Shown: piece after piece, positions 8,929 through 18,219 of the stretch
How positions within the stretch are numbered: position 1 is the first letter of the stretch
Layout: the number at the start of each line of letters is the position of its first letter
DNA from: Rugamonas brunnea
GTDB taxonomy: Bacteria > Pseudomonadota > Gammaproteobacteria > Burkholderiales > Burkholderiaceae_D
DNA: 64,000 nucleotides
Assembly: GCF_014042345.1 (NCBI RefSeq)
Contig: NZ_JACEZT010000009.1
Location: 62,001-126,000 of the forward strand
Direction of reading: 5' to 3'
Made by a program: the position numbers and the translations under genes
Notes under the pieces: model-generated
What the model saw: only the letters and a program-made list of their open reading frames with translations
Databases searched by the model: none
What the model was told of the DNA's origin: nothing

Positions 8929-10046
8929 ACAAGTTCCTTTTCGATTGCTGGGAAATTCAAAGTGACGGTGGTGTAGCGTCCTGGTTTCGATTGCACCATG
9001 ATATTGCCGCCGAACGATTGCATGATGCGCTGGCAGAATATCAAACCCCAGCCATTGCCGCCATTGTGGGCATGGGTGGTGACGGGATCGACCAGCAGCC
9101 TCGCCAGGATATCGGGTGGGATGCCGGGGCCGTTGTCGCTGATGCTGATCTGCGGCGTCCCATCGACCAGCACCGTGAAGCGCAGCGCCGCGTCGGGCTG
9201 GCGATCGAGCGCGCGCAGGGCGTTGCTCATGATGGACGACAGCACCAGCGCCACGCAATTGGGCAGCGCCATGACGTTGAAGTCCTGCTGCACATCGGTG
9301 CGTATCATCTGGCGCTGCGACGTCGTGAGCGGATAGGCGTCGAGCAGCGTCGACAACAACTGCGCCGCGCTCTGTCCGCTGCGTGGCGCCGCCTCGGGCA
9401 GCGAGCCATTGGCCAGCTTGACCGATTCGACAAAGCTGCTGAGCACGGACAGGCAATAGCGGGCGTTATCCTGCATCAGCGCGGCCGCCTGGCCGATTTC
9501 CTCCAGTTGCTGGGCCGGGTCGCCGCCCGCCGCGCGGCGCGCGATGCCGCGGGCGAAATTGCCGATGGTGGCCAGCGGCGTATTGAGCTCGTGCGCCAGG
9601 AAGGCCAGGGTTTCCTCGATGGCCAGCAGGTTGTCGCGCCGAGACTGCCGTTCGCGCGCGCGCTCGCTGGCCTGGCGCAAGGCCAGCCGCAACTGGTACA
9701 GGTCGAGCGGCTTTTCCAGCACGCGGAACACTTCGGCGCCATTGATGCTGTCGAGCAGTACTTCCTTGTCCGCGTAGGCGGTTACCATCAGGCACACCAT
9801 GTGCGGGAAATGCTGGTTCACGTAGCGCAGCAAAATGCTGCCGACCCGGCCCGGCATGCGGTAATCCGTCACCAGCACACCGATGCCATGGCCGGGCGTG
9901 GACAGAATGGCCATGGCCTGGTCGACGCCGCCGGCCGTCACCACCTCGTAGTCGTCGGCCATGGCGCGTTCGAAATACTTACAGGCCAGTTCCTCGTCGT
10001 CCACGTACAGGATGGCGGCGGCCGGATGGGTCGCGGGGCGCATCAT
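8925..10046 (-). CDS. phcR: PhcR-like response regulator with C-terminal kinase domain
   Basis: A 373-residue receiver-kinase fusion. The receiver (about 10-125) has phosphoacceptor Asp61 in VTDYRMPG and conserved Lys112. A linker helix leads to a histidine-kinase core with an H-box AHELNTPLAT (His152) and an ATPase domain carrying DNGPGIP and NGGNGWGLIFC. This architecture, a receiver whose output looks like a kinase transmitter, is the recognised peculiarity of PhcR in Ralstonia. It is coupled by 4-nt overlaps to genes on both sides. It probably receives phosphate from the PhcS-like kinase. Confidence 0.85.
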   Translation of the reverse strand: MMRPATHPAAAILYVDDEELACKYFERAMADDYEVVTAGGVDQAMAILSTPGHGIGVLVTDYRMPGRVGSILLRYVNQHFPHMVCLMVTAYADKEVLLDSINGAEVFRVLEKPLDLYQLRLALRQASERARERQSRRDNLLAIEETLAFLAHELNTPLATIGNFARGIARRAAGGDPAQQLEEIGQAAALMQDNARYCLSVLSSFVESVKLANGSLPEAAPRSGQSAAQLLSTLLDAYPLTTSQRQMIRTDVQQDFNVMALPNCVALVLSSIMSNALRALDRQPDAALRFTVLVDGTPQISISDNGPGIPPDILARLLVDPVTTHAHNGGNGWGLIFCQRIMQSFGGNIMVQSKPGRYTTVTLNFPAIEKELV

Positions 10047-11407
10047 CGTTTCTCCGTTTCCGCGCGCGGCAGGTCAAAGATCATCTTGGTCCACTCGCCC
10101 ACCACGCTTTCGGCCAGCAGCACGCCGCCATGGCGTTCGATCACACGGTAGCTGATGCTCAGGCCCAGGCCCAGGCCCTGCCCCACTTCGCGCGTGGTGA
10201 AGAACGGCTCGAACACGCGCGCCAGTTGTTCGTCCGGGATGCCGGGGCCATTGTCGCGCACGGTCACCAGCAAGCGCTGGCCTTCCCACACGGCCGTGAT
10301 GGTCAATTCGTGCGGACGCTTGCCCGCCTTGCGCATGGCCAGCACGGCATTGCTGAACAGGTTGATCAGCACGCCGATAATGGCCGCCTCGTCGCCGCGC
10401 ACCAGGGTGTCGGGCGGCAGCTCACGCACCACCTTGACATCCTTGAGCTCGTGGCCGATCAAGCGGATCGCCGCGCCCAGGGCCCGTTCGAACAGGAAAT
10501 GGGCGCTCAGCAGATTGTCGCCGTTCTTGCGGTAAGCGAACGTCTTCAGGTCCGACACGATGTGCTGCACGCGCTGCATGCCCTGCTTGGCGTCGGCCAG
10601 GCATTCGGTCAGCAGCGGGCTGCTGCGGGAGACCGGGTCCTCGGCCGCCAGGTCGATCGCCATCAGGCAGAAGTTGACCGGGTTGTTCACTTCATGCATC
10701 AGGCCGGCCGCCAGCGTGCCGAGCGCCGCCATTTTTTCCTGTTGCAGCATCTGGCCCTTGATCTCGGCCAGGCTCTTGTTGGTCAGTTCCAGTTCGCGGT
10801 TCTTCTCCGCCACCTGGGCCTTGAGCTTGAACAGCAGGTAGCGCGCACGCTCGTTGTAGACCGTGAACACGGCGCTGATGGTGGCCGACATCAGCAGGAA
10901 CATGGAATTGACGACGAACGGCCCATGCAGTTCGAAGCTGACGGGATGGCGCGCGCAGGCGGCCGCGTACAGCAGGTAGCTGACGCCGCCGAACACGATG
11001 TTCTGCCACAGCCCGAACGCCAGCACGATGCCCGAGGAGTAGATGGCCAGCGTCAGCCCGGCGTAGTAAATCGACGCCGCGCCCTCGGTGGCGGCGATCA
11101 TGGCGGCGATCATGATCTGCGGCACCAGCAGCCAGCCGAAGGTGAGCCACTGGATATTGTGCTTGCCCCAGTCGGTGCGCATGCCGCACAGCACGGCGGC
11201 CATCAGCGCGGACGCCAGCAGGCGCCAGCCCGCGAACGTGGCTTGCCATTCCGGATACATGGCGTGGTCGAGGCCCACGCCCAGCAACACCAGCACGATG
11301 CCCGTGCGCAGGCCGGCCCGGCTGAACTCCAGCCGGAAATGGCGCAAGGCCGTCTCGTAGCTCTCCTCGGGCGCCAGCACCACACCGTCCGGCAGACGGG
11401 CCGTCAT
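10043..11407 (-). CDS. phcS: PhcS-like membrane sensor histidine kinase
   Basis: A 454-residue sensor. About six hydrophobic segments between residues 33 and 185 form the input domain, with no large periplasmic loop, as expected for a hydrophobic signal. A coiled coil (about 190-225) leads to the H-box GLMHEVNNPVNF (His238) and an ATPase domain with DNGPGIP, FEPFFTT and GQGLGLGLS. The ATG at 11407 overlaps the phcB-like stop as ATGA. In Ralstonia PhcS senses a 3-hydroxy fatty acid methyl ester, and this protein should sense the product of the adjacent methyltransferase. Confidence 0.85.
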   Translation of the reverse strand: MTARLPDGVVLAPEESYETALRHFRLEFSRAGLRTGIVLVLLGVGLDHAMYPEWQATFAGWRLLASALMAAVLCGMRTDWGKHNIQWLTFGWLLVPQIMIAAMIAATEGAASIYYAGLTLAIYSSGIVLAFGLWQNIVFGGVSYLLYAAACARHPVSFELHGPFVVNSMFLLMSATISAVFTVYNERARYLLFKLKAQVAEKNRELELTNKSLAEIKGQMLQQEKMAALGTLAAGLMHEVNNPVNFCLMAIDLAAEDPVSRSSPLLTECLADAKQGMQRVQHIVSDLKTFAYRKNGDNLLSAHFLFERALGAAIRLIGHELKDVKVVRELPPDTLVRGDEAAIIGVLINLFSNAVLAMRKAGKRPHELTITAVWEGQRLLVTVRDNGPGIPDEQLARVFEPFFTTREVGQGLGLGLSISYRVIERHGGVLLAESVVGEWTKMIFDLPRAETEKR

Positions 11408-12795
11408 GCGATGCGCACTTCCGCGAACAGGTTGACGCCGGTGGCGTCCACGTAGATCTTGCGTTCGCGCGATTGAGGAGGCAGCAGCTTTTCCAGGCCC
11501 GCTTCGTCGCGGTAGATCAGATGCCATTCCAGCAGATGCTCCATGCCGAACTTGCCGGGGTTATCGGAGTGCACATTGGTCACCAGCAGCTTGCCGCCGG
11601 GCCGCAGGCGGCTGGCGAAGTGCGCCATCAGGCGGGCGCAGACCTTGTCGGACAGGTAGTCGAACAGGCCGGCGCAGTAGACGGCGTCGAATTCGCAGGT
11701 GCGCTCGGTGGTCGGGCCGGCCCGGCGCTTAAGCAGGTTGTGCACCGAATCCTGCACGTAGTTGATCTCCACCGGCCGCGCGCTGCGGGCCGCCCTCTTG
11801 GAGAGCTGGCCGCGCGTCCAGTCCAGCGTCTCGGCACTGAAATCGAGCAGTTCGAATTGCAGCAGGTGCGGCTCCGGATAGCTGTCAAGGAAGCGCTGGA
11901 TCTCCACGGCCGGGCCGCAACCGATGTTGAGGATGCGTATCGGACGTCCCAGCTGGCGCGCCTCGTCCGCCAGGCCCTTCAGGAAGTCGACCAGGATATC
12001 GATGCGGTTGCGGTGCGCAGCCGCCACGGCCGCTTGCAGGAAGGCCGTGTTGACGATCTGGAAATAGGTATTCGGGCCCTGGCGCGGATCGTCGAGGATC
12101 TGGTTCACCATCTGGTAGTCGCCCGCATAACCAAGCGGCTTGGTGTAGGTGCGGAACACGAACGGCGCGCGCAGGATCAGCGGATGCAAGGCCGACTGGC
12201 AGAACGCGCGGTGGGCCGGCGCCAATTCCGGCTCGATAATGGCAGCCTCGTTCTCCAGCCGCTCCAGGTAGGACAGCGTCTTGTCCATGAACGGGCTGGC
12301 CAGCTCGTAGAACAGGTCCTCGCGCAGCATGCCGTCCACCTTGGGCAGGTTGCCGGCCAGGTCCACCTGGTCCACCCAGCGCGACACGTCCGACAGGAAG
12401 GCGCGCATTTCGTTGACCACGGCCTGGTAGTCACGGCCGATGCGGTAGCGGTCGCTCCACTCGCGCACGAAGCCGGCCGCCTCCGCGCCCACGGCGCCCG
12501 GCACCAGCGTCAGGTCGCCCAGCTCGCACCACTCGTCCACCAGCGTCAGCGACACCACAGCCGTCAGGCCCGTGTTGACCACGCTGACCACCAGCGCCCG
12601 CCCGCAGTACGCGACCCGGGTGCCGATGCGCACGGTGAGCTCGGACAGCACTTCACTTACTTGCATGATGAAATCTGGATTGTAGATTTCCATCACCAGC
12701 GCCATGCGCTGCACGTTGATCAGGGTGCCCCGCACGGCCTCGCCGTGCGCATTGCGGAAACTGACCAAAGGATCGATTTGCGATTGTGAATACAC
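11404..12795 (-). CDS. phcB: PhcB-like 3-hydroxy fatty acid methyl ester synthase
   Basis: A 463-residue SAM-dependent methyltransferase. An N-terminal beta-rich, PilZ-like segment (about 8-85) is followed by a helical region and the family hallmark TKPLGYAGDYQMVNQI (from 219). Then comes a Rossmann fold with SAM motif ILNIGCGP (288-295), acidic residues after it, and the LRPGGKLLVTNVH strand. PhcB enzymes methylate 3-hydroxy fatty acids to make diffusible quorum-sensing signals (3-OH PAME or 3-OH MAME in Ralstonia). The start appears to be GTG at 12795 with a weak GAAG site; no suitable ATG is present. It is the first gene of the four-gene operon. Confidence 0.82.
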   Translation of the reverse strand: MYSQSQIDPLVSFRNAHGEAVRGTLINVQRMALVMEIYNPDFIMQVSEVLSELTVRIGTRVAYCGRALVVSVVNTGLTAVVSLTLVDEWCELGDLTLVPGAVGAEAAGFVREWSDRYRIGRDYQAVVNEMRAFLSDVSRWVDQVDLAGNLPKVDGMLREDLFYELASPFMDKTLSYLERLENEAAIIEPELAPAHRAFCQSALHPLILRAPFVFRTYTKPLGYAGDYQMVNQILDDPRQGPNTYFQIVNTAFLQAAVAAAHRNRIDILVDFLKGLADEARQLGRPIRILNIGCGPAVEIQRFLDSYPEPHLLQFELLDFSAETLDWTRGQLSKRAARSARPVEINYVQDSVHNLLKRRAGPTTERTCEFDAVYCAGLFDYLSDKVCARLMAHFASRLRPGGKLLVTNVHSDNPGKFGMEHLLEWHLIYRDEAGLEKLLPPQSRERKIYVDATGVNLFAEVRIA

Positions 12796-13179
12796 GGTTC
12801 GGCGTCTTCAAATGGCCGGCGGGCCGCAATGGCATACCGGTGGGGTTAAAGCCAGGCCGGCACCGGCAACGCCACCGGCCACCCGCCGCTCTTTTGTGTC
12901 ACTGGTTTGTGTCACTTGTTTCACGCATCCTGGGCATGCATTGCCATGCAATGCGCGTCGAGTGTACATGCCAGTGAAATAATCAGCAACATTTCATTCT
13001 CGCCAGACATGTTGTATTTCTATCTTTTAGTGCGGCAATTCTAATAAGAAATATTTCTCGATTAACAAAGCGGTCGCTGCTACACTGCCCGCAACCCGGA
13101 GGAGACGCCGGGCCCGATCAACCGACCCCGGACGCGCGATCGCAATGCGCGCCAGGCACTGAGAAAAAGAAGACGGCCT
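12796..13179. promoter_or_regulatory. Divergent control region of phcB and a chemoreceptor
   Basis: No gene found in 384 bp. It contains a 13-bp tandem direct repeat (TTTGTGTCACTGG at 12893-12905, TTTGTGTCACTTG at 12906-12918) followed by TTTCAC, and an inverted repeat GCATTG-N5-CAATGC (12938-12954). The half nearest the chemoreceptor gene is AT-rich. These are candidate sites for control of the quorum-sensing operon, perhaps by its own PhcA-type regulator, which is not in the window. Confidence 0.5.
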
Positions 13180-14676
13180 ATGACACTCGCAAACCCACTC
13201 GCCAACATCAAGATCGGCCACCGGCTGACGATCGCCTTTTCCCTCACCGCAGTCATGCTGGCCGTGGTGGTCACCCTGGGCGCCTCGGCGCTGCGTTCGA
13301 CCGCGTCGGAGATTGACCGCGCGGCCGACGAACGCCAGCAGCAGATCGCCCTGCTCCAGCATGCCAAGGACGACGCGGCCGGCAAGGCGCGCGCGCTGGA
13401 CCAACTGCTGCAAGCCGACACCACCAGCCAGCAAGCCGTGGCCGCGCGCGACGCCGCGCACAGCGCGCGCCTGGCCAGCACCGTGATGATCGTGCTGGGC
13501 GTGGCCGGCGGCATCCTGAGCCTGCTGACGGCGTGGATCATCACGCGCGGCATCGTGGGGCCGATCAACCATGCCGTCAAGGTGGCGCGCACGGTGGCCG
13601 GCGGCGATCTCAGCTCGCATATTGAAATCCGCAGCACCGACGAGATCGGCCAGTTGTCGGCCGCCCTCAAGGAGATGAACGCGAGCCTGATCGGCATCGT
13701 GCGCGAAGTGCGCGGCGGCACGGACGACATCGCCACCGCCTCGGCCGAAATCGCGGCCGGCAACCTCGACCTGTCGGAACGCACGGAGCGCCAGGCCGGC
13801 GCGCTGGAGGAGACGGCATCGGCCATGGAGCAACTGACCTCCACCGTCAAGCGCAACGCCGACCACGCCCAGCAGGCCAACACGCTGGCCCGCTCGGCCT
13901 CGGACGTGGCCGGCCAGGGCGGCGCCGTGGTGGCGCAGGTGGTCGACACCATGGCCTCCATCAATGCCTCGGCGCGCAAGATCGTGGACATCATCGCCGT
14001 GATCGACAGCATCGCCTTCCAGACCAATATCCTGGCCCTGAACGCCGCTGTGGAAGCGGCCCGCGCGGGCGAACAGGGGCGCGGTTTCGCCGTGGTGGCC
14101 AACGAGGTGCGCAACCTGGCGCAACGCTCGGCGGCGGCGGCGCGCGAAATCAAGGCCCTGATCGGCGACTCCGTGGACCAGGTGGACGCGGGCGCCCGTC
14201 TGGTCGATGCGGCCGGCCACACCATGGGCGAAATCGTGGCCAGCGTGCGCAGCGTGACCGACATCATGGCCGACATCGCCAGCGGCAGCCGCGAACAACT
14301 GGCCGGCATCGAACATATCAACGCCGCCGTGAGCCAGATGGACCAGGGCACGCAGCAGAACGCGGCCCTGGTGGAACAAGCCTCGGCGGCGGCGGCCTCG
14401 ATGCAGGAACGGGCGCGCCAGTTGTCGCATGCCGTCGACCAGTTCCGGCTGGACGGCGCCGACGCCCGCCAGCGCACCAAGGCTAATCGAATGGCCAGCC
14501 CGGGGGGCGGCGCCACGGCAAGTGTCGCGGCCAGTGCCGCAACCAACGTCGCTGCCATGGACCGCAAGCGCCCCAAGCGCATCCCCGCACCCGTGCCCGC
14601 GGCGCCGCACGTGCCGGGCCAGGCGACGCGCAAAGTCGCCAACGGCGCCGATGAGGACCAGTGGATGGAGTTCTAA
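13180..14676 (+). CDS. Methyl-accepting chemotaxis protein with C-terminal tether
   Basis: A 498-residue chemoreceptor. TM1 lies at about 14-35 and TM2 at about 104-126, then HAMP, then a signalling domain whose hairpin tip is [20 protein letters not shown]. Only about 65 residues lie between the two membrane segments, much shorter than the usual four-helix ligand domain of about 140-150, so it may sense via a partner or the membrane. The C-terminus ends in QWMEF after a long disordered linker. This fits the xWxxF pentapeptide that tethers CheR and CheB. It is divergent from the phc operon. Confidence 0.92.
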   Translation: MTLANPLANIKIGHRLTIAFSLTAVMLAVVVTLGASALRSTASEIDRAADERQQQIALLQHAKDDAAGKARALDQLLQADTTSQQAVAARDAAHSARLASTVMIVLGVAGGILSLLTAWIITRGIVGPINHAVKVARTVAGGDLSSHIEIRSTDEIGQLSAALKEMNASLIGIVREVRGGTDDIATASAEIAAGNLDLSERTERQAGALEETASAMEQLTSTVKRNADHAQQANTLARSASDVAGQGGAVVAQVVDTMASINASARKIVDIIAVIDSIAFQTNILALNAAVEAARAGEQGRGFAVVANEVRNLAQRSAAAAREIKALIGDSVDQVDAGARLVDAAGHTMGEIVASVRSVTDIMADIASGSREQLAGIEHINAAVSQMDQGTQQNAALVEQASAAAASMQERARQLSHAVDQFRLDGADARQRTKANRMASPGGGATASVAASAATNVAAMDRKRPKRIPAPVPAAPHVPGQATRKVANGADEDQWMEF

Positions 14677-14757
14677 GCTACCCCGGCGGCGGCCCGCCGC
14701 TTGGACGCGCGGGCCTGCGTGTGCAATACTCATGCTGTAAACCACCACCGGTCTCCC

Positions 14758-17496
14758 ATGCTCGCCAACGTCCCACTCATCCGCAGCCTTAAATTCCGCA
14801 TGACGGCTGTGGTGGTGGCGCTTGTGCTGGCGGCCACGGTGATCGTCACCTCGCTGGCGCTGCTGCTGGCCGAGCGCGACATGGAGGCGGTGATCGGCGA
14901 CCAGCAATTCGCCTTGCTGTCGGCCGCCGCCGCCAATATCGACTCCCAGCTTGAGGCCAAGCGCACGTTGCTGGCCAGCCTGGCCGACGCCATGCCGCCC
15001 GACCTCAGCGATCACCCGGAGCGCATGCGCCAGTTCATCGACCAGCATCCCACGGTGCGCGCCGCGTTCCTCAACCTGGTCACCTACGACCGCAAGGGCG
15101 TATTGCGCCACACGGCGCGCAGCGGCATCGCCACCCTGCCGCTGACGGAAACCGCCAAGCGCTTCTTCGAGCAGGCGCTCGCCTCGCGCGGCAGCATCAT
15201 CTCCGAGCCGTTCAAAAGCACCGTGACCGACCTGCCCGTGGTGCTCATCACCCAGCCCGTGCTCGATGAAACGGGCGCCGTGGCGATGGTACTGGCCGGC
15301 AGCATCGACCTGGCCAACGCCTCCTTCCTGGCCCCGGTCAGCGCACAACGGCCCGGCAAGACCGGCTTCATGTACATCATGACCAGCAAGGGCATCCTGG
15401 TCAATCACCCCAACCGCTCGCGCCTGCTGCAACACATCAACGCCCGCCCCGGCGTGAACCGCGCCACGCAAATGGCGCTGCAGGGTTTCGAAGGCTGGAC
15501 CAACGCCGCCAACAAGGATGGCAGCGAAGGCATCTACTCCTACAAGCGCATCCCGGCGGCCGACTGGATCCTGGGCGCCCGCTTCCCGACCGAGGAAGCG
15601 TTCGCGCCCATGATCGTGATGCGGCGCCACGCCGTGCTGGCCTCGACCCTGTTCGCCGCGCTGGCCGGCGCGATAGGCTGGGTCGCCATCCTGGTCCTGC
15701 TGCGTCCGCTGGGCCGCTTGCGCCGCCATATCGCCGATATCCGCAGCGGCAAGGCTGGCATCGACGTGCTGCAGCGGCGCCGGCGCGACGAGATCGGGGA
15801 GCTCAGTTCCGCCTTCCACGTGCTGATGGCCGAGCGCGAGGCGGCGCTGGAATCCACGCGCGAGAGCGAATCGCTGATCCGCAACATCCTGGAGCAGGCG
15901 CCGGACGCCTTCATCAGTTGCGACGCCAACGGCATCGTCACGGAGTGGAATGCGCAGGCTGAAAAGAGTTTCGGCTGGAGCCGCACCGAAGCCGTGGGGC
16001 AGGACGTGGCGGAGTTGATTATCCCGCCGGCCTTCCGGGCCGACCACCGGGCTGGGATGGCGCGCTTCGCCCAGGGAGGCACCGGGCCGGTGCTCAACTC
16101 GCGCGTGCGGCTGACGGCGCGCCACCGCGGTGGCCACGAAGTACCGGTCGAGCTGTCGGTGCGGGCGCTGCGCCATGGCAGCGATTACTATGCCACCGCC
16201 TTCCTGCATGACATCACCGAGCGCCTGTTGTACGAGCAGCAGATCGCCGCCAGCGAACGACGTTCGCGCATGATCGCCGATAACATGCCGGCCATGATCG
16301 CCTACGTGGACGACAAGCTGCGCTACCGCTTCACCAACGAGCATTTCCGGCAACTGATGGGCATCGACCCGAACGCGCTGCTGGGCCGCACCTTTGGCGA
16401 CACCTTCGGCGAAGCGTTCCGTGAACGCCTGCGGCCCTATTACGAGGCGGCCCTGCGGGGTGAGCGCGTGCACTACGAGCGCGAAGGCAATGAAACCGGC
16501 CGCGCCATCCAGCTCATGGTGGACATGATTCCCGACCTGCGCGCCGATGGCAGCGTGGCTGGCTTCTACCTGATGGCGCTCGACATCACGGAACGCAAGA
16601 ACGCGGAACTGACCCAGGCCGCCAGCGAAAAGCGCCTCAAGCTATTGACCGACAACCTGCCTGTACTGATCTCCTACGCCGACCACGAACGCCGCATCCA
16701 GTTCCTGAACGCGACCTTCCACGACTGGTTCGGGATCGACCCGGTGAGCAAGCTAGGCAGCCCATTGGCCGACATCATCGGCCGCGAACACTACCGCAAC
16801 GCCGAAGAACACCTGGAGCGTGCCTACCAGGGCCACCACGTCACCTACGAACTGAAAGCGCGCATCAAGGGCAGCATGCACACGCTGGAAACGACCTTCG
16901 TGCCGGAAGTGCGGGCCGACGGCAGCGTGGCCGGCGTGTATTCGCTCACACATGACACTACGCGCATGAAGGAAATCGAGGAGCGGCTGATTCACCTGGC
17001 CCGCATCGACACCCTGACTGGCATCCCGAACCGGCTGATGTTCGAGGAACTGCTGCAACTGGCGATCGGCCGCGCGCGCCGCAACCGCCAGCCCATGGCG
17101 CTGGCCTACCTGGACGTCGACAACTTCAAGGCCATCAACGACAGCATGGGCCACGGCGGCGGCGACACCGTGCTCAAGGAGTTCGCAGCCCGGCTGGTCG
17201 GCAACGTGCGCGCCACCGACACCGTGGCGCGGCTGGCGGGCGACGAATTCGTCATCATCTTCGAACAGGTCACCGACCCGGACGAGGCGGGCCGGCTGGC
17301 GGCCAAGATCGTCGAGGCCATCCGCGCCGACTTCACGGTGGCGGGCCAGCCGCTGAGCGTGACCACCAGCGTGGGCGTGGCCCTGCACCTGGGCGGCGAG
17401 CAGACCCCGGCGGAACTGGTGGCGCGCGCCGACGGCGCGCTGTACGCGGCCAAGCGGCGCGGGCGCGACTGCCACGTGGTGGCCCAGCCGGCCTAG
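14758..17496 (+). CDS. CACHE-HAMP-PAS-GGDEF membrane diguanylate cyclase
   Basis: A 912-residue sensor. TM1 (about 15-36), a periplasmic double-CACHE-like domain (about 40-285) and TM2 (about 292-318) are followed by HAMP, three PAS domains (roughly 370-490, 500-620 and 630-745) and a GGDEF domain (749-912). The active loop reads AGDEF (827-831), with Ala in the first Gly position, a variant tolerated in active enzymes. The inhibitory RxxD site (RATD) lies five residues before it. No EAL domain. The ATG at 14758 precedes the membrane helix and matches the usual length better than an upstream in-frame ATG at 14701. Confidence 0.88.
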   Translation: MLANVPLIRSLKFRMTAVVVALVLAATVIVTSLALLLAERDMEAVIGDQQFALLSAAAANIDSQLEAKRTLLASLADAMPPDLSDHPERMRQFIDQHPTVRAAFLNLVTYDRKGVLRHTARSGIATLPLTETAKRFFEQALASRGSIISEPFKSTVTDLPVVLITQPVLDETGAVAMVLAGSIDLANASFLAPVSAQRPGKTGFMYIMTSKGILVNHPNRSRLLQHINARPGVNRATQMALQGFEGWTNAANKDGSEGIYSYKRIPAADWILGARFPTEEAFAPMIVMRRHAVLASTLFAALAGAIGWVAILVLLRPLGRLRRHIADIRSGKAGIDVLQRRRRDEIGELSSAFHVLMAEREAALESTRESESLIRNILEQAPDAFISCDANGIVTEWNAQAEKSFGWSRTEAVGQDVAELIIPPAFRADHRAGMARFAQGGTGPVLNSRVRLTARHRGGHEVPVELSVRALRHGSDYYATAFLHDITERLLYEQQIAASERRSRMIADNMPAMIAYVDDKLRYRFTNEHFRQLMGIDPNALLGRTFGDTFGEAFRERLRPYYEAALRGERVHYEREGNETGRAIQLMVDMIPDLRADGSVAGFYLMALDITERKNAELTQAASEKRLKLLTDNLPVLISYADHERRIQFLNATFHDWFGIDPVSKLGSPLADIIGREHYRNAEEHLERAYQGHHVTYELKARIKGSMHTLETTFVPEVRADGSVAGVYSLTHDTTRMKEIEERLIHLARIDTLTGIPNRLMFEELLQLAIGRARRNRQPMALAYLDVDNFKAINDSMGHGGGDTVLKEFAARLVGNVRATDTVARLAGDEFVIIFEQVTDPDEAGRLAAKIVEAIRADFTVAGQPLSVTTSVGVALHLGGEQTPAELVARADGALYAAKRRGRDCHVVAQPA

Positions 17497-17529
17497 CGCG
17501 GCAACCGGCAGCCGGCAACCGACGACCGG

Positions 17530-18159
17530 CTAGCGCGCCAGCGGATTGGGGGTGGGCTCGGCCACCTTGACCAGCAGGTTCTTGTCCATGTGGTGGAATG
17601 GTTCCTCCTGGCCGCGGATCTGCATCACCGTGTCTTCCTCGTAGCCCCAGGTGCCGTCATCGTGGATGGTGACCTTGATGCGGTATTCCGTGGTCTTGAA
17701 GCCATATTCGAGGAAGGGATTGGAGCAGATGCCATAGCTGTCCTGTTCGCGGCGCGCCACCAGTTCGAAGCTCCGGGCATCGGGCGCCGCCTGGCCGGAC
17801 GCCATGGCAATCTGGCCGCGCGGGATCGCCAGCGTCTGGATCACGGTGCCGGTGGCCGGTTCCCACAGCCAGTAGCCCACCTGCTCGTGATAAGTCTTGA
17901 CCTGTTCTGGCTTGGTGATCAGGATCAAGTAGCGCAGGCCATAAAACAATTGCGGACCGTTGGTGACGGGATCGATGGGCTGCAGCTCGATGCGCTCCAC
18001 GAACGCCTGCTTGCGCGGGCCGTCGGCCTTGGGCTTGATGTCCAGCCCGCGCTGGCCTTCCCACACGCCCGCCAAGGGGCGCAGCGGCCCCAGGTTCTCC
18101 AGCGTGCGGATGTCGATGTTGGACGGTTCGGTGTAGATATCCTGCGAAAATTCACTCAT
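17530..18159 (-). CDS. Heme-binding beta-barrel (nitrobindin/FABP-like) protein
   Basis: A 209-residue soluble protein. PLAGVWEGQRGLD near the N-terminus recalls the GxWxGxG motif that starts nitrobindin-like and FABP-like barrels. The rest is a run of beta strands, including YGLRYLILITKP, YHEQVGYWLWEP and GTWGYEEDTVMQI. Proteins of this family bind heme or hydrophobic ligands in a 10-stranded barrel. A heme-ligand His cannot be fixed without alignment. It appears monocistronic, convergent with the upstream cyclase gene. Confidence 0.7.
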   Translation of the reverse strand: MSEFSQDIYTEPSNIDIRTLENLGPLRPLAGVWEGQRGLDIKPKADGPRKQAFVERIELQPIDPVTNGPQLFYGLRYLILITKPEQVKTYHEQVGYWLWEPATGTVIQTLAIPRGQIAMASGQAAPDARSFELVARREQDSYGICSNPFLEYGFKTTEYRIKVTIHDDGTWGYEEDTVMQIRGQEEPFHHMDKNLLVKVAEPTPNPLAR

Positions 18160-18219
18160 GCCTCGTGCCTTTCAGTTGGTTGGCTGGTCGCTGCGAGATA
18201 TTGTAGAGCAAGCATGCTT

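Noticed and set aside
14701..14757. Upstream in-frame ATG for the CACHE/PAS/GGDEF gene
   Set aside because: The added 19 residues (with two Cys and two His) precede the natural membrane helix with no ribosome site. ATG 14758 fits better.
13027..16473. A very long open frame on the minus strand opposite the chemoreceptor and the cyclase
   Set aside because: Both plus-strand genes have complete domains and motifs. The antisense frame is low in normal protein features (His/Gly/Arg rich) and arises from high GC codon bias.
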